Source of the DNA: Gnetum montanum
Taxonomy: Eukaryota; Streptophyta; Gnetopsida; Gnetales; Gnetaceae
DNA length: 64,000 nt
Direction: 5' to 3'
Assembly (NCBI GenBank): GCA_015680685.1
Contig: MNCI01027012.1
Coordinates: forward strand, 210,988 to 274,987
The position numbers and the translations under genes were made by a program. Positions within the stretch are counted from its first letter, which is position 1, and each line of letters starts with the position of its first letter. The notes beneath the pieces are model-generated. The model searched no databases, was not told the origin of the DNA, and saw only the letters and a program-made list of their open reading frames with translations. Below are positions 22,901 to 32,999 of this stretch, one piece after another.

Positions 22901-24372
22901 CGTTTGCTTTAGCATAGTCCCACGAAGGGTAGGGCCCATCATAAATGCTTCCAGAGCTGTGCGAGCAAGGGCTAATCCTTCATCTTCAATGAGTGTCCCA
23001 TACGGGTGAGTCTTCGGCCTGTAAGCAAATATGGGTCATAATAAGAAGCGAACATTGAACAGCGAAAGGAAATAGTAAACTGAAACATGCCTACCTAGCC
23101 ACTCAATACACCGTGCTGGGAGGGTTCTGGAATAATGTATGTGCGCGGGTAGCTATGAACAACGTATTGTTGAGATAATCCAACCCCTGCGGCAATAATG
23201 CCCACACGCGCGTTAATGGGCGTGTGGCTCGGGGCCCGCACGTAGTACCATCTTCGTTAACAAAAGGCCCCTCGTCGATGTCCTGTATAAAAACCATGAC
23301 ACCCTCCGCAGCCCCCAGCAGCATCTCTTCAAGCACGCTCTATGCTGTCACCTCATCAAAGTTTGACCAGACGGCCACCTCAAAGTTGTCCAACAAGAAG
23401 GACAGAAACCCACATGCGCCTCCCTGGAACCAAACCCCGTTGTCATTCACAGTCAGATCCGGGGGAACCTCGCCATCTTCAACGAGGCCAACCCACGTCA
23501 ATACCCCGATGAGTTCAATGACAATAAGAAAATGTTTGTTGTCCCTGCAACCAATCGTGACGCTACAATCAATCAGCCATGCTTCGAAATAGCCCGAGAG
23601 ACGAAAATCACATTATGGATCGACGCTTAAAAATTGAAAATTTTCTAACTCTTAAACTCAGCGTATACACTGCATAAACTAGCGTATACGCCCGCGAGAC
23701 CAACACGTCATGTAGAAAAAAACATAACTTAAACTCAGCGTATACGCCGCATATAGAGCATATACGTCGGCCAACACAGCGTAAAAATGCAATTCAAAAC
23801 TCAGCGTATACGCTAGCCAGCTCAGCGTCTACGCTGACAACAATCTGCTTTATGCTGACACTCGAACCCATTCACGTATAGTGTATACGCTAAGCAAACC
23901 CTCAGCGTATACGCCCAAGTTCGCTTTCAGTGTAAATAGTCTACGCCAAAGACGTGATAATTGAGTCTAGGCTGTAAAGGCAATCGCGCACCCCTAGCGT
24001 ATACGCTGAGCAAACCCTCGGTGTATACACTGTAAACAGAAGTTACGTCGACGATAAATAAATTACGATGACAAACATTTCACCAATAAAAGCTGTCTAC
24101 ACTTCACAGTTACGCTTGGCGTATACGCCGAAAACCCTTATGCTGAAAACCCTTCTACGCTCGGCGTATACGCCGAGACCGTCTACGCTACAAACAAAAA
24201 ATAGCACAGAAACAACAACAGAGGCAAGAATCAGAGCCTACCTGTGGGACATCACACGCCACGATGGGATCTTTGGCCTGGGCAAGCCGTGCAACATAGC
24301 CTCCATCTCTTCTGCAAAGGTCAGGTCGGGACCCTTCCTACCCTGGCCCTCCACTTCCTTCCCCTTGCCCAT
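19920..24372 (-). pseudogene. Copy B antisense eight-exon gene, unknown product (1,065 codons plus stop when spliced)
   Basis: Exons: 24372-24242, 23544-23095, 23018-22756, 22666-21626, 21511-21281, 21180-20986, 20896-20112, 20021-19920. Every exon has the same length as in copy A. Most introns are GT-AG; the exon 3 donor reads GC. The protein begins MGKGKEVEGQGRKGP, has a globular centre in exons 2-4, a basic patch PRVKRIRFK at the end of exon 4 (possible nuclear signal), an acidic exon 5, a long coiled coil in exon 7 and a Gly/Asp/Pro-rich tail in exon 8. Stops: TAG 23342-23340 and TGA 23105-23103 (exon 2); TAG 22244-22242, TAG 22166-22164 and TGA 22127-22125 (exon 4). None coincides with a copy A stop. 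Exons 1, 3 and 5-8 are open. No family recognised. Confidence 0.83.
23654..24185. repeat. GCGTATACGC-type palindrome array in intron 1 of the copy B antisense gene
   Basis: About a dozen variants of the CAGCGTATACGCTG unit lie in intron 1 (23,545-24,241), e.g. near 23,680, 23,737, 23,803, 23,875, 23,996, 24,117 and 24,163. Number and positions differ from copy A although the flanking exons keep their lengths exactly. Confidence 0.8.
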
Positions 24373-24629
24373 CTCGGATTGTCTACACTATCAATGTAAG
24401 TTTACGATAGACAACTATCTATGCTGGCACTTGCAGGTTTACTCTTTGGCGTCTACGCTAAGGCCACTTCGCGTCTACGCTGGGGTTTAATCTTAGGCGT
24501 CTACGCTAGGGTCTCTCGTTGGCATCTACGCTGGGAGGCAGGTTTACGCTTACGCTTACGCTTTAGCAGGTGGCGCTCTGTCGCTTACAATGTCACTTTC
24601 AAAGTAAGAAACAAATGGACCCCCGTCCC

Positions 24630-24637
24630 TTTATATA
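24630..24637 (-). promoter_or_regulatory. TATA box of the copy B antisense gene
   Basis: Minus strand reads GCTATATAAAGGG, as in copy A, upstream of the ATG at 24,372. The intervening leader has the same TTTACGCTTACGCTTACGCT run and GGCGTCTACGCT units. Confidence 0.65.
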
Positions 24638-24844
24638 GCGCTCCGATGATGCTGACGCTGACGCCGCCGCCGCTTACGCCGCCGTTGCTCCGTTTTTTGC
24701 CTTTTTGCCTTTTTTGCTTATTTTTTCACCAAAATTTGCCCAAAAGTGATAAAAATTAACTAAAAATTAATTAAAAACAGAGATTATTGCATCTTGGTTT
24801 CTCCATGGACCCCATTTTACATGTTTACATTGGTTTAAACAACC

Positions 24845-24960
24845 ATCATGGCCCGGTACGGCCTTAAATTGCCATTTCCCCATCGGATGATGGTCCAGTA
24901 CGACCTTAAACTACCATTTCCCCATCCGATGACGGCTCGGTATGGCCTTAAACTGCCATG
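24845..24960 (+). repeat. TAAACT repeat array 2, copy B (before RT)
   Basis: Three units of the GGCCCGGTACGGCCTTAAATT / GGCTCGGTATGGCCTTAAACT kind, with ccatttccccatc spacers. Copy A has four units here, so the copy number changed after the two copies separated. Confidence 0.72.
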
Positions 24961-25072
24961 CGTCTAGGCGTGACGATAATCCACCATCATACACATACAC
25001 ATAGTTTAAAAATTACTAAAAGACACAGAACGATTCCTTCCTTTGCTCACGTGGCTCTCCATTTATTAGCAG

Positions 25073-26642
25073 GAGCAAGCTCAATGGACTGTCTGCATTT
25101 AACTGCGCTGTTGATCATTGATGGACCATACGGCCATATCACGCAGGACATTAACGTAAACTGCATCAACTTAGGTTCACCAACGGACGACACGTTCATA
25201 GCCTCAACACGGCAAACCACAGACGATTATGAAGGTATGACAAAATTCCTTGACATAGAGGCTGAAAACATCACCGAAGACCCGTTAGCTGAAACCCCCA
25301 TTACCATGCCTGATGGGGAAATCAAAGTATTAAAATTAAGCACATTACTGCAACCACAACTAGCGAAAGACATTGAGAACGTACTTAGGGAAAACATGAA
25401 TGCATTCGCTTGGTCTTATACGAACATGCCCAGGCTAGATCCTAGAATTTTCCAACACAATATTATTCTCGACCCCAAACTAAGACCAGTAAAACAAAAG
25501 GCATGAAAAGTTAGACTTGAGGTGGCATTGGCAGTTCGTAATGAGATCACCAAGCTTTACCAAGCTGGTTTCATTCGAGCCGTTGATTACGCCGAGTGGG
25601 TGTCAAACATGGTCATCGCCCCAAAGAAAAATGGAAGCATTCGCTTATGCATTGACTTCCGAGATTTAAATGTAGCAACCATAAAAGATGACTTTCCCCT
25701 ACCCAGCATCGATCAACTCATTGACTCAACTGCCAGACATGCCTTGCTATCTTTTATGGATGGCTTTTCGGGATACAACCAAATACGCATCAACCCGGAA
25801 CATCAACTTCAAACCACCTTCATGACCCCATGGGGAACTTTTTGTTACACCATGATGCCCTTCAGTCTCAAGAACGCAGGGGCCACATATCAAAGAGCCA
25901 TGACGTTTATCTTTAGTGATTATATGCTACGGTCGCTCAACGATTATGTGGATGATATTGTAATTAAGTCAAAAACGACCAAACAACATGTACAAGACCT
26001 CGACTTAGTCTTAAAGCGTTGTTTAAAGTACAAACTAAGACTTAACCCAAAAAGTGTGTCTTTGGCGTCAAAACAGGAAAAATGCTCGGATTCATAGCCT
26101 CTGAAGCAGGGATACGAGTAGACCCCGATAAAGTTAAAGCCATAACAAATCTGAAACTCTCGAGCAACCTTACCAAACTCCAAGGCCTGCAAGGTAGACT
26201 ACAATTCATCAGGCACTTCGTAGAAAAATTAACGGACAAAATCAGACCTATGAATCATCTGTTACGTAAAAATGCCCATTTTGAATGGACTCCGCAGTGC
26301 CAAGAAGCATTCGAAAACATCAAAACAGCACTTGCCCGACTGCCTACGATTTACCCGCCCCAAAACAACAAACCGTTTTACATCTACCTTTCCACTTCGG
26401 AATCGTCCATCGCGTCTATGTTTTGCCAAAAACAAGATGACGGAACCGAGGTCCCTGTATACTACTTGAGTCATGCCTTAGTTGCCCACGAAAAGAAGTA
26501 CAACGACATGGAGAAGTCATGTTTAGCTTTAGTCTTTTCTCTAAGAAAATGGTGACATTACCTCTTCCGTAATCAAGTCTACATAATCTGTAAGGATAAT
26601 GTACTGAGAGCTATAGCAGGGAACATTTATGAAACTAGTTGA
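25073..26642 (+). pseudogene. pol: Copy B reverse transcriptase and first RNase H
   Basis: The frame opens at the putative splice acceptor at 25,070-25,072 and reads SSMDCLHLTALL, then the RT motifs FIRAVDYAEWVSNMVIAPKK, LCIDFRDLNV (catalytic D kept), SFMDGFSGYNQI and YVDDIVIKS. TGA at 25,504-25,506 replaces an Arg codon. One A is lost near 26,053, shifting the frame before the connection to RNase H. RNase H continues in a second frame (26,082-26,555) to TGA at the Trp of LRKW. TGA at 26,640-26,642 is shared with copy A. Confidence 0.86.
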
Positions 26643-27321
26643 ATAGCCTGGTGGAAAGCCATGATAGCTGAGTTTGACCTATACTACGTAGCGCAATCAT
26701 TAGTCAAGGGTCAAGCCATAGGAGATCAAATGGCCACGTCACCAATGCATGATCAAGCAACCATAGACCTAGAATTCCCAGATGAGAACATAAACACCAT
26801 AGACATAGTGCCCCAAGATTATGACGTCATCCTAAACTTTGATGGAGCATCCACCTCTCGAGGAGGAAGTGTGGCCGCTGTCATCACCTATCCCTCCGGG
26901 GAGATCTGACCCTTTGCCTACCGCTTCAACTTTCATTGTACGAATAACATAGCAGAGTACAAAGGTCTCCTTAGAGGCCTCGCGACCACGCTGGCTTCAG
27001 ACATCACACGGCTTGTAGTCAGAGGGGATTCACAACTAGTCCTAAACCAAGTCACAGATGTCTACACATGTAAAGCTCAACATTTACAACCATACTGCGA
27101 TTTGGCGAAACACTTAATAGGGCACTTCGAAAGTACGGAGGTGCAACACATTTCCAGAAACGACAATACTATTGCAGATGCATTAGCAACCTTAGCATTA
27201 AATATCTCTCCTGACATGTTTCACACGTTGTCGACCTCCATAACCAGTTGCGCTGAACCAATCACTGACACCCTTAACACGTTGTTGATTGCATTTGTTA
27301 GTACAACACACGTGATAGAAT
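26643..27321 (+). pseudogene. Copy B second (archaeal-type) RNase H
   Basis: Contains the canonical LNFDGASTSRGG, where copy A has Arg for Gly. It also has NNIAEYKGLLRGL, in which the E after AEY is K, RGDSQLVLNQV and NDNTIADALATLA. A TGA at 26,907-26,909 (SGEI then stop) interrupts it. It is followed without a break by the link to integrase. Confidence 0.83.
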
Positions 27322-28552
27322 GGTACGATGACATAAAAGAATACTTTCTACACAGTGAAGCACCACGACATCTAACGAATGCGCAAAAGGATGCCGTACG
27401 AAAACGTTCTAGGCAATACACCCTCGTAGGGGACACACTATGTCATTGATCCTACGAAGGCATATTGCTAACATGCGTTAGTAGCAATGACGCCCAAACA
27501 ATAGTTGAACAAATACATGAGGGGCTATGCGGAGGACACATAGCACCAAAAGCCATGGCCACGAAAATAAGACGATTAGGCTATTATTGACCGCATATGG
27601 AATATGACTGTCTCTCCAAGGTTAAAACATGCGACACTTGCCAAAAGCATAGTAACCTAATCCACGTCTCACCGAACGAGTTGCACACAGCGCAAATCAC
27701 ATGGCCCTTCCAAAAATGGGGATTGGACCTTATCAGCCCGATAACACCCTCATCTTTGGTAGGGCATGGTTTCATCATAACAGCCACTGAATATTTCACG
27801 AAGTGGGTAGAAGTTGTTCCCCTCCGAAAAACCACATCTAAACACGTGTGTAATTTCATCCTTGAAAACATAGTAACCCGTTTCGGCATTCCCATGACAA
27901 TTATCACTAATAACGGGCCATAGTTTAGCAGTGCCAAAACCCAAACTTTTTGTGACAGTCTAGGGATCAAACACTCATTTTCCTCCCCTTACTACCCTTA
28001 GAGAAATGGGCAAGTAGAAGCAACAAATAAGACGATCATTACAATACTTAAGAAAATGCTAACCCAGAGCAAAAGGAAATGGCACGAGCAATTAATCTAC
28101 GCATTATGGGCATACTGCACAACACACCGAACGTCAACAAGTAAGACACCATATAGTCTTGTTTACAGTTCAGAAGCTATTTTACCTTTGGAACTGCAGG
28201 TACCATCATCACACTTTCTGGGCTCCTCGACGACGGGCAAAACAATGATTTACGAATTGTTGATCTCGACTCAGTGGAAGAAGAACGTGTGCGCGCCCTC
28301 GATCAAATCGAATGGTACCAAAAACAGCAATGGCAACGACATCGACATGACATCAACAAGCGCCCTATCAAAGAAGGTGACCTTGTGCTTAAAGCCGTTC
28401 GAGAACACTCGGACAAATTCTCAGCCAACTGGGAAGGGCCTTACGTAGTCATCAAAGCATTCAACAATGGTGCATTCAAGCTCGCCGACATGGAAGGAAA
28501 TGACTTTACCAATCCGACAAATCATTTATACCTAAAACCGTTCTACGTCTGA
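27322..28552 (+). pseudogene. int: Copy B integrase (catalytic Asp to Asn, stops, frameshift)
   Basis: Zinc-domain and core motifs are clear (GGHIAPKAMATK, CDTCQKHSNL, WGLDLISPI). The second catalytic Asp is lost: ITNNGP stands where copy A has ITDNGP. TGA near 27,447, TGA near 27,588, TAG near 27,921 and TAG near 28,001 break the frame. Next to VPSS near 28,205 a loss of 7 bases relative to copy A shifts the frame again. The C-terminal module is open from 28,274 to 28,552 (GDLVLKAVREH, SANWEGPYVVIKAF, LYLKPFYV). Confidence 0.87.
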
Positions 28553-28574
28553 ACACAAACTCAGATACGTGAAA

Positions 28575-28875
28575 AGTCCCGGAATTACGACTATAAACTG
28601 ATACCACAGAATAGTCCTGGATCATGACTTGAAACTGATACTACAATGTCCACAAGGACAATGAACTAGCATCCGTCCGGCATGACAGTAAACTGCCACC
28701 ATCCTAACCATTCGGGTCCGCTAAGACTATAAACTAGCTTGTCTCTCCATAGTCCGCTAAGATTAGAAACTGGCAATGTAACGTCTGCCACGATACTAAA
28801 CAGACAATTTCCAATGGGTTATGACATAAAACTAACCCATGAGAGTCTGCTAGGACCATAAACTGGCAAGTTCAC
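28575..28875 (+). repeat. TAAACT repeat array 3, copy B (after integrase)
   Basis: The same series of units as after the copy A integrase (gtccgctaagactataaact and relatives). The region from here to 29,923 corresponds to the copy A 3' untranslated region and holds no gene I can support. Confidence 0.76.
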
Positions 28876-29923
28876 TTCCGACACATCAATCTGCCGCCAT
28901 GATCATCCATCAGCTTCACTACATCGCCCATCATCAATTGCCCTTATCAGTACTGCTATCATCTACATACAGTGCTTGATGTCCTTCAGCATCTATGTTC
29001 CATCGGCCGCCGTCTAAGTCTAAGCTCATCTATTCACTTATGATTTTTCTTGTCTCCTCGAAGTTTTGTTTGCAGGATGACGCCCAGAAGTTTCGCACAA
29101 GAATGCATTTCATCACGAGTAGCAAGATAAGACAATGTTCACAGCATACTCGGCGAGACTAAATCAAACCATTCACCAGTACATCCCCATTCATTGATAA
29201 AATTCCCTATCCTTTCACCAGTGCATTTTATTCAACCACACCCTTGACACATCGAGTATATTCAAAACAACGAGCACGTTGTGGCACACTGCAAAACATT
29301 ACAGTAGTTGCGACACACAGCCTGACACCTGAGCATGAGTACAAGATCAACGTAAAATTCCAAAAAAAAACGAGACCTCTGGCACTTTCCATACAAGCCC
29401 CAGGAGGGAAGGTAGTTGTCTCAAAACCAAGCATTCATGTCCAAACCGGTCAAGAAGCATTCAGTTGCATGGCTTTGGCTCCCCACCAACAGGTTCCCTC
29501 TGAACATTAAACATGGGCCCTATTCTCCCAAAGAATGTAATACACCCTCCCATGGTTTTGACCTCACCAACAAGTTCTCTTAAAAACTAACCAAGAGCCT
29601 TATTTCGCCAAAGGACATACATCGCGTGTCTGCACTCCGAATCTGCTAAATCCTGGCTATTGATAAGGATCAGCATGCCACATACCCAAGCATTCCCTAT
29701 TCACAGCACAATTCCTCAAGTAGTCGTCACTCCCCACAATCTCTTTCCTCCCACCAGCTACAAATTTTCACTCACCCGATCCCATGTACTAGTGAACAGG
29801 GTGCGATGACATCTCGTCAAGTAGCAGCGGGCAATGTCTTTATCAAGTTGCTTGTGGTGTTTTGCGCTTCTTTGTCGACACTTCTTAGGTTGATTCCTCC
29901 AAGCATCAACAAAGAGGGGCCAA

Positions 29924-31158
29924 TGAAACATCACAAAATTCAGAGCTTAGTATTTGTCAGACACCAAGAAGGACCTTGGGACCCACGAACGACATCGGCT
30001 GCATGAGATGTAACATTCGGCAACCTTGGGGATCGCAACACTTAATTTTCACTAAGTGTGCAGTACCAGCGTATACGCCCGGCGTATACGCCCAGAAGTA
30101 CCAACGTATGCACCCTGCATGCACGCCTGACACTCCTAGCGTATATGCCCTAGCGTATACGCCCAGCGTGGACATCCGGCCCACACTCCCGGTGTACATG
30201 CCTCGCTTGTACGCTTGACGCCACAGATGCACACGCCCGACGATGAAGTCTCAATGACAGCATGAAGATAACACCAAAGAGCAAGGATTGAAGCAAGTGG
30301 ACATCCTTCAGCGTATACACCTAGCATCCTCCAGCGTATATGCCCTGCATCCGCCAGCGTATACGCCCAGCACAGCATCTCCACCCAAGTTCACAGACCC
30401 GTCTCATTCAGCGTATACGCCTACCTCACACGGCGTATATGCCCAGCGTATACACCCGACATGTAATATATTGTATTTTTGTAAAGTGTGTGCACCCGGT
30501 CAACGCGCCACGTGTCTCCTAACCCGAGTCTAGCGCAACAACCTATATATAAACCCCGATTTCCCACTTCACAGAGGTCGGCTGGCAAAAATCCCGGAGC
30601 ACACCAGAGAACATTTACGCTGCGCACAAGAGCTGAAACCCTCTTACACTAGAGAGCCCTGTACACCGTACACACAGTCTCTACGCTTCGCCTATCTTGC
30701 GAACCAGCCGAGTCATTCCTACATACGCTGGGGCTTTTCATCCGCCTTGTGTTCCCTCACAACTACGTTAGACCAGTGCACTGTACTTTGACTCTGTAAT
30801 ACCATTATTTACATTTGCTGCATAAGATTGTTTACATTTTACAGTTTTACGTCAACTTGGCCCACGCATTCTGTTCACGCCCATTTACGCTCATGCTCTG
30901 TTCGCATTTGTTTTACGTTGTTTACGCTTTGTTTACGCTCGCTACATCATTTACGCATAACCCAGCGTATAGCACTTTGTGTACGCGCGGGGAAATCCTT
31001 GTCTGATCCACGTGCGGACCACCCAAGGTACTCTGCCTTCGTGCATTCCAGCTCGTCCTCAGGTGAAGGCAGGGTCTTCTGTTCTCATCCTGCAATCCCG
31101 CGATCTCTGTTTTCCTTCCAGCTGGAGACCGACGATTTCAGGCGGTACAACAGTTACT
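29924..31158 (+). repeat. 3' LTR of copy B
   Basis: Matches the central LTR through U3, promoter, R and U5. It has a G-box at 30,509-30,514 and a TATA box at 30,544-30,553. After about 31,158 the sequence (gttactttgatttgag) no longer resembles copy B leader, which marks the end of the element. The left edge is inferred from a purine run at 29,911-29,919 followed by TG. Confidence 0.7.
30066..30555. promoter_or_regulatory. U3 palindrome array, G-box and TATA box of the right LTR
   Basis: Palindrome units (CCAGCGTATACGCCC type) run from 30,066 to about 30,465. Then come GGTCAACGC, CCACGTGTC with CACGTG at 30,509-30,514, and TATATATAAA at 30,544-30,553. Order matches the central LTR. Confidence 0.7.
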
Positions 31159-31384
31159 TTGATTTGAGAGGGATCCTCATCTAAGATAATAACCAAACCA
31201 TTGTTTAGGTTACCACTATAGAAAACGAAATACATAAAGACCCATATCAAAGCATTTCTAAGCATCAAATAACAAATGAAGAAGAAGCCAAAAGGTGGCA
31301 CAAAAGATAGGGACACACCTCTTACAACAAATGAGAAAAAATGACAAAGTTAAAGAAAACAATAAGAATTCAAATTAGAGTTAC

Positions 31385-32000
31385 TTCCAAAGAAACATGT
31401 GAAATATGCATTCAAGGAAAGTAAATCAATAGTCCTCACATAGCAACTATGTAAAGAAAAGAAAGCCCTCTTGATCTTCTCCACATGGATCTCATTAGAT
31501 CTATGCATGTTACCTGTATAAGAGGATCCAATTATATACTTGTCATGGTAGATGATTGCTTAAGATATATCTAAACATCCAACATGAAGGGAAATGTTGA
31601 GGCAACAATCAAATTCAAGTACTTCTACCTTATCATGAAAAACACTATGGACTTGTCCATTAGAGCCATTAAATTAGATAAAGGAGGAGAGTTCATCAAT
31701 TAAAAATTCGAATATTTTTTTACATATCAAGGAATTTTTCATCAAATCACATGTAGATATGGTTAACAATCAAATGGCATTATAGAAAGAAAAAATAGAA
31801 CCTTGTAAGAAATGGTGAGATGTCTTTTGAAAAATGCCCAAATTTGTAACAATTTTTGAAGCATGGTCATAAATGTAGCAACCTACATTACCAATAGAAT
31901 AATTAGTAACATCAACAAAGATAAGTCCTCCTATGAACTCTTCTATAGAGAACTTCCAAATATGAAACACATAAGAACATTTGGATGTCATTGTTGATGA
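31385..32000 (+). pseudogene. Ty1/copia integrase remnant
   Basis: One main frame with stops gives the copia order of motifs: TCEICIQGK (zinc domain, second half), LLHMDLIRSMHV (first catalytic D), YILVMVDDCLRY, AIKLDKGGEF (second D), SNGIIERKNRTL (E), and ELFYRELPNMKHIRTFGCHC. At least six stop codons interrupt it. RT and RNase H of this element are absent from the window. It starts within 230 bp of the right edge of copy B, so the Tat pair may have landed in or beside it. The stretch 31,159-31,384 holds nothing else I recognise. Confidence 0.85.
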
Positions 32001-32149
32001 GCAACAAGTAGTCCATACGTCCAACCATATGAATCATAAGCATGCAGTAGTGATTTGGTCAAATTTCATAGACTTAGCTCCTAAGTGTGCCTATAGGCAA
32101 AGATGGTGACTTGGGGAAATGTGATCATTGTCTTTTTAGCTCTCACTTG

Positions 32150-32800
32150 CGTAGGATCATATTTATGGTTAATTGTCAGCTAAGATATTTTATATTTATT
32201 TATATTTTATATCTTTATATATTTTATCCTAAGTGTTGAAGTAAAGATAAATGGTTGGTAATTAACTATTTAACGATCTAATGATTCTAAGACTAACTAG
32301 CCTAACATAAGTATCCAAGCCTTCTTGTTGTACACATCCTAAACTCGTATCAATGCTACTTGGTTACCAAGTGTCAATTACTAGGTATACCAAATTGCCA
32401 CTATTGGGATTACAAGGCATTAAACAGTATGCATGAAGTGGTCATACTTATGTGTTCATTATTAAGTGCATTAATTGATTTATTAAAATAGGAATGCAAA
32501 GTGCATTAATGATAAAGTTCAAGTAAGAAATGTTAAACTATCCCAAGTATTGCAAGGAATATCAAGAATCTTTTCTTTATTACTAGTTACATTAATGTGT
32601 TCAGGTACAAAATGCTTGAATATGAATCCATAGAATTACTTAAGTTCCTATTGTGGGCATTTAGAAAATATTTTAACTCCAGAGAAAAAAAACTGCAAGA
32701 ACCTGTCTACACTAATAACATAACGTGCCATAAATGTGATGGATATGCACCTTTATATAAGCATAACATGACATTGTGTTGACATATTTTTCCATGTTTC
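32150..32800 (-). repeat. LTR-like repeat, minus-strand copy
   Basis: Read on the minus strand it shares the ordered blocks of the plus copies at 40,470-41,265 and 60,325-61,095. It has a TATA box (CTTATATAAAGG near 32,752) and further on the block resembling aggatgtgcacgaaaagtggg plus cttatgttagaattagttag. The match is patchy, so the copies are old. TATA followed by AATAAA in the plus copies supports an LTR; I could not define its ends. Confidence 0.6.
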
Positions 32801-32999
32801 AACAAGGCTACATCGATGGGGCTACATTGCTACATTCTCATCAATGCAGTAGTCAACATGATTCATCATAGCTCCATGACTAAGTGAAAACTTCTCCTTG
32901 ACTAAATAAAAGTAGGATCGAGCTTCTTACAAAAATGAAAAGGTATGAAATTATTGACCAACTAACTCTAACTATTGAGCTATATGGAATTATAAAATT

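Larger units (their letters stand above)
14093..31158 (+). mobile_element. Tat-lineage Ty3/gypsy LTR retrotransposon, copy B
   Basis: This copy repeats the whole layout of copy A with scattered substitutions. It uses the LTR that also closes copy A as its left LTR and ends with a second LTR. Flanking homology stops at about 31,158, where unrelated sequence begins. Internal coding starts with the gag ATG at 15,265 and ends with the integrase stop at 28,550-28,552. It has several frameshifts and stops, and the second catalytic Asp of integrase is changed to Asn, so it cannot be autonomous. The 5' edge rests on a putative polypurine tract and is uncertain by tens of bases. Confidence 0.87.

Noticed and set aside
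24958-25072. Start of the copy B RT ORF at ATG 24,958
   Set aside because: Upstream of 25,073 the frame translates the TAAACT repeat and intron-like sequence and is not shared with copy A. The conserved coding begins at the CAG splice-like site.
14093-31158. Endogenous pararetrovirus or retrovirus with an envelope gene
   Set aside because: No movement protein or envelope features. Integrase and dual RNase H place it with Tat-lineage LTR retrotransposons.
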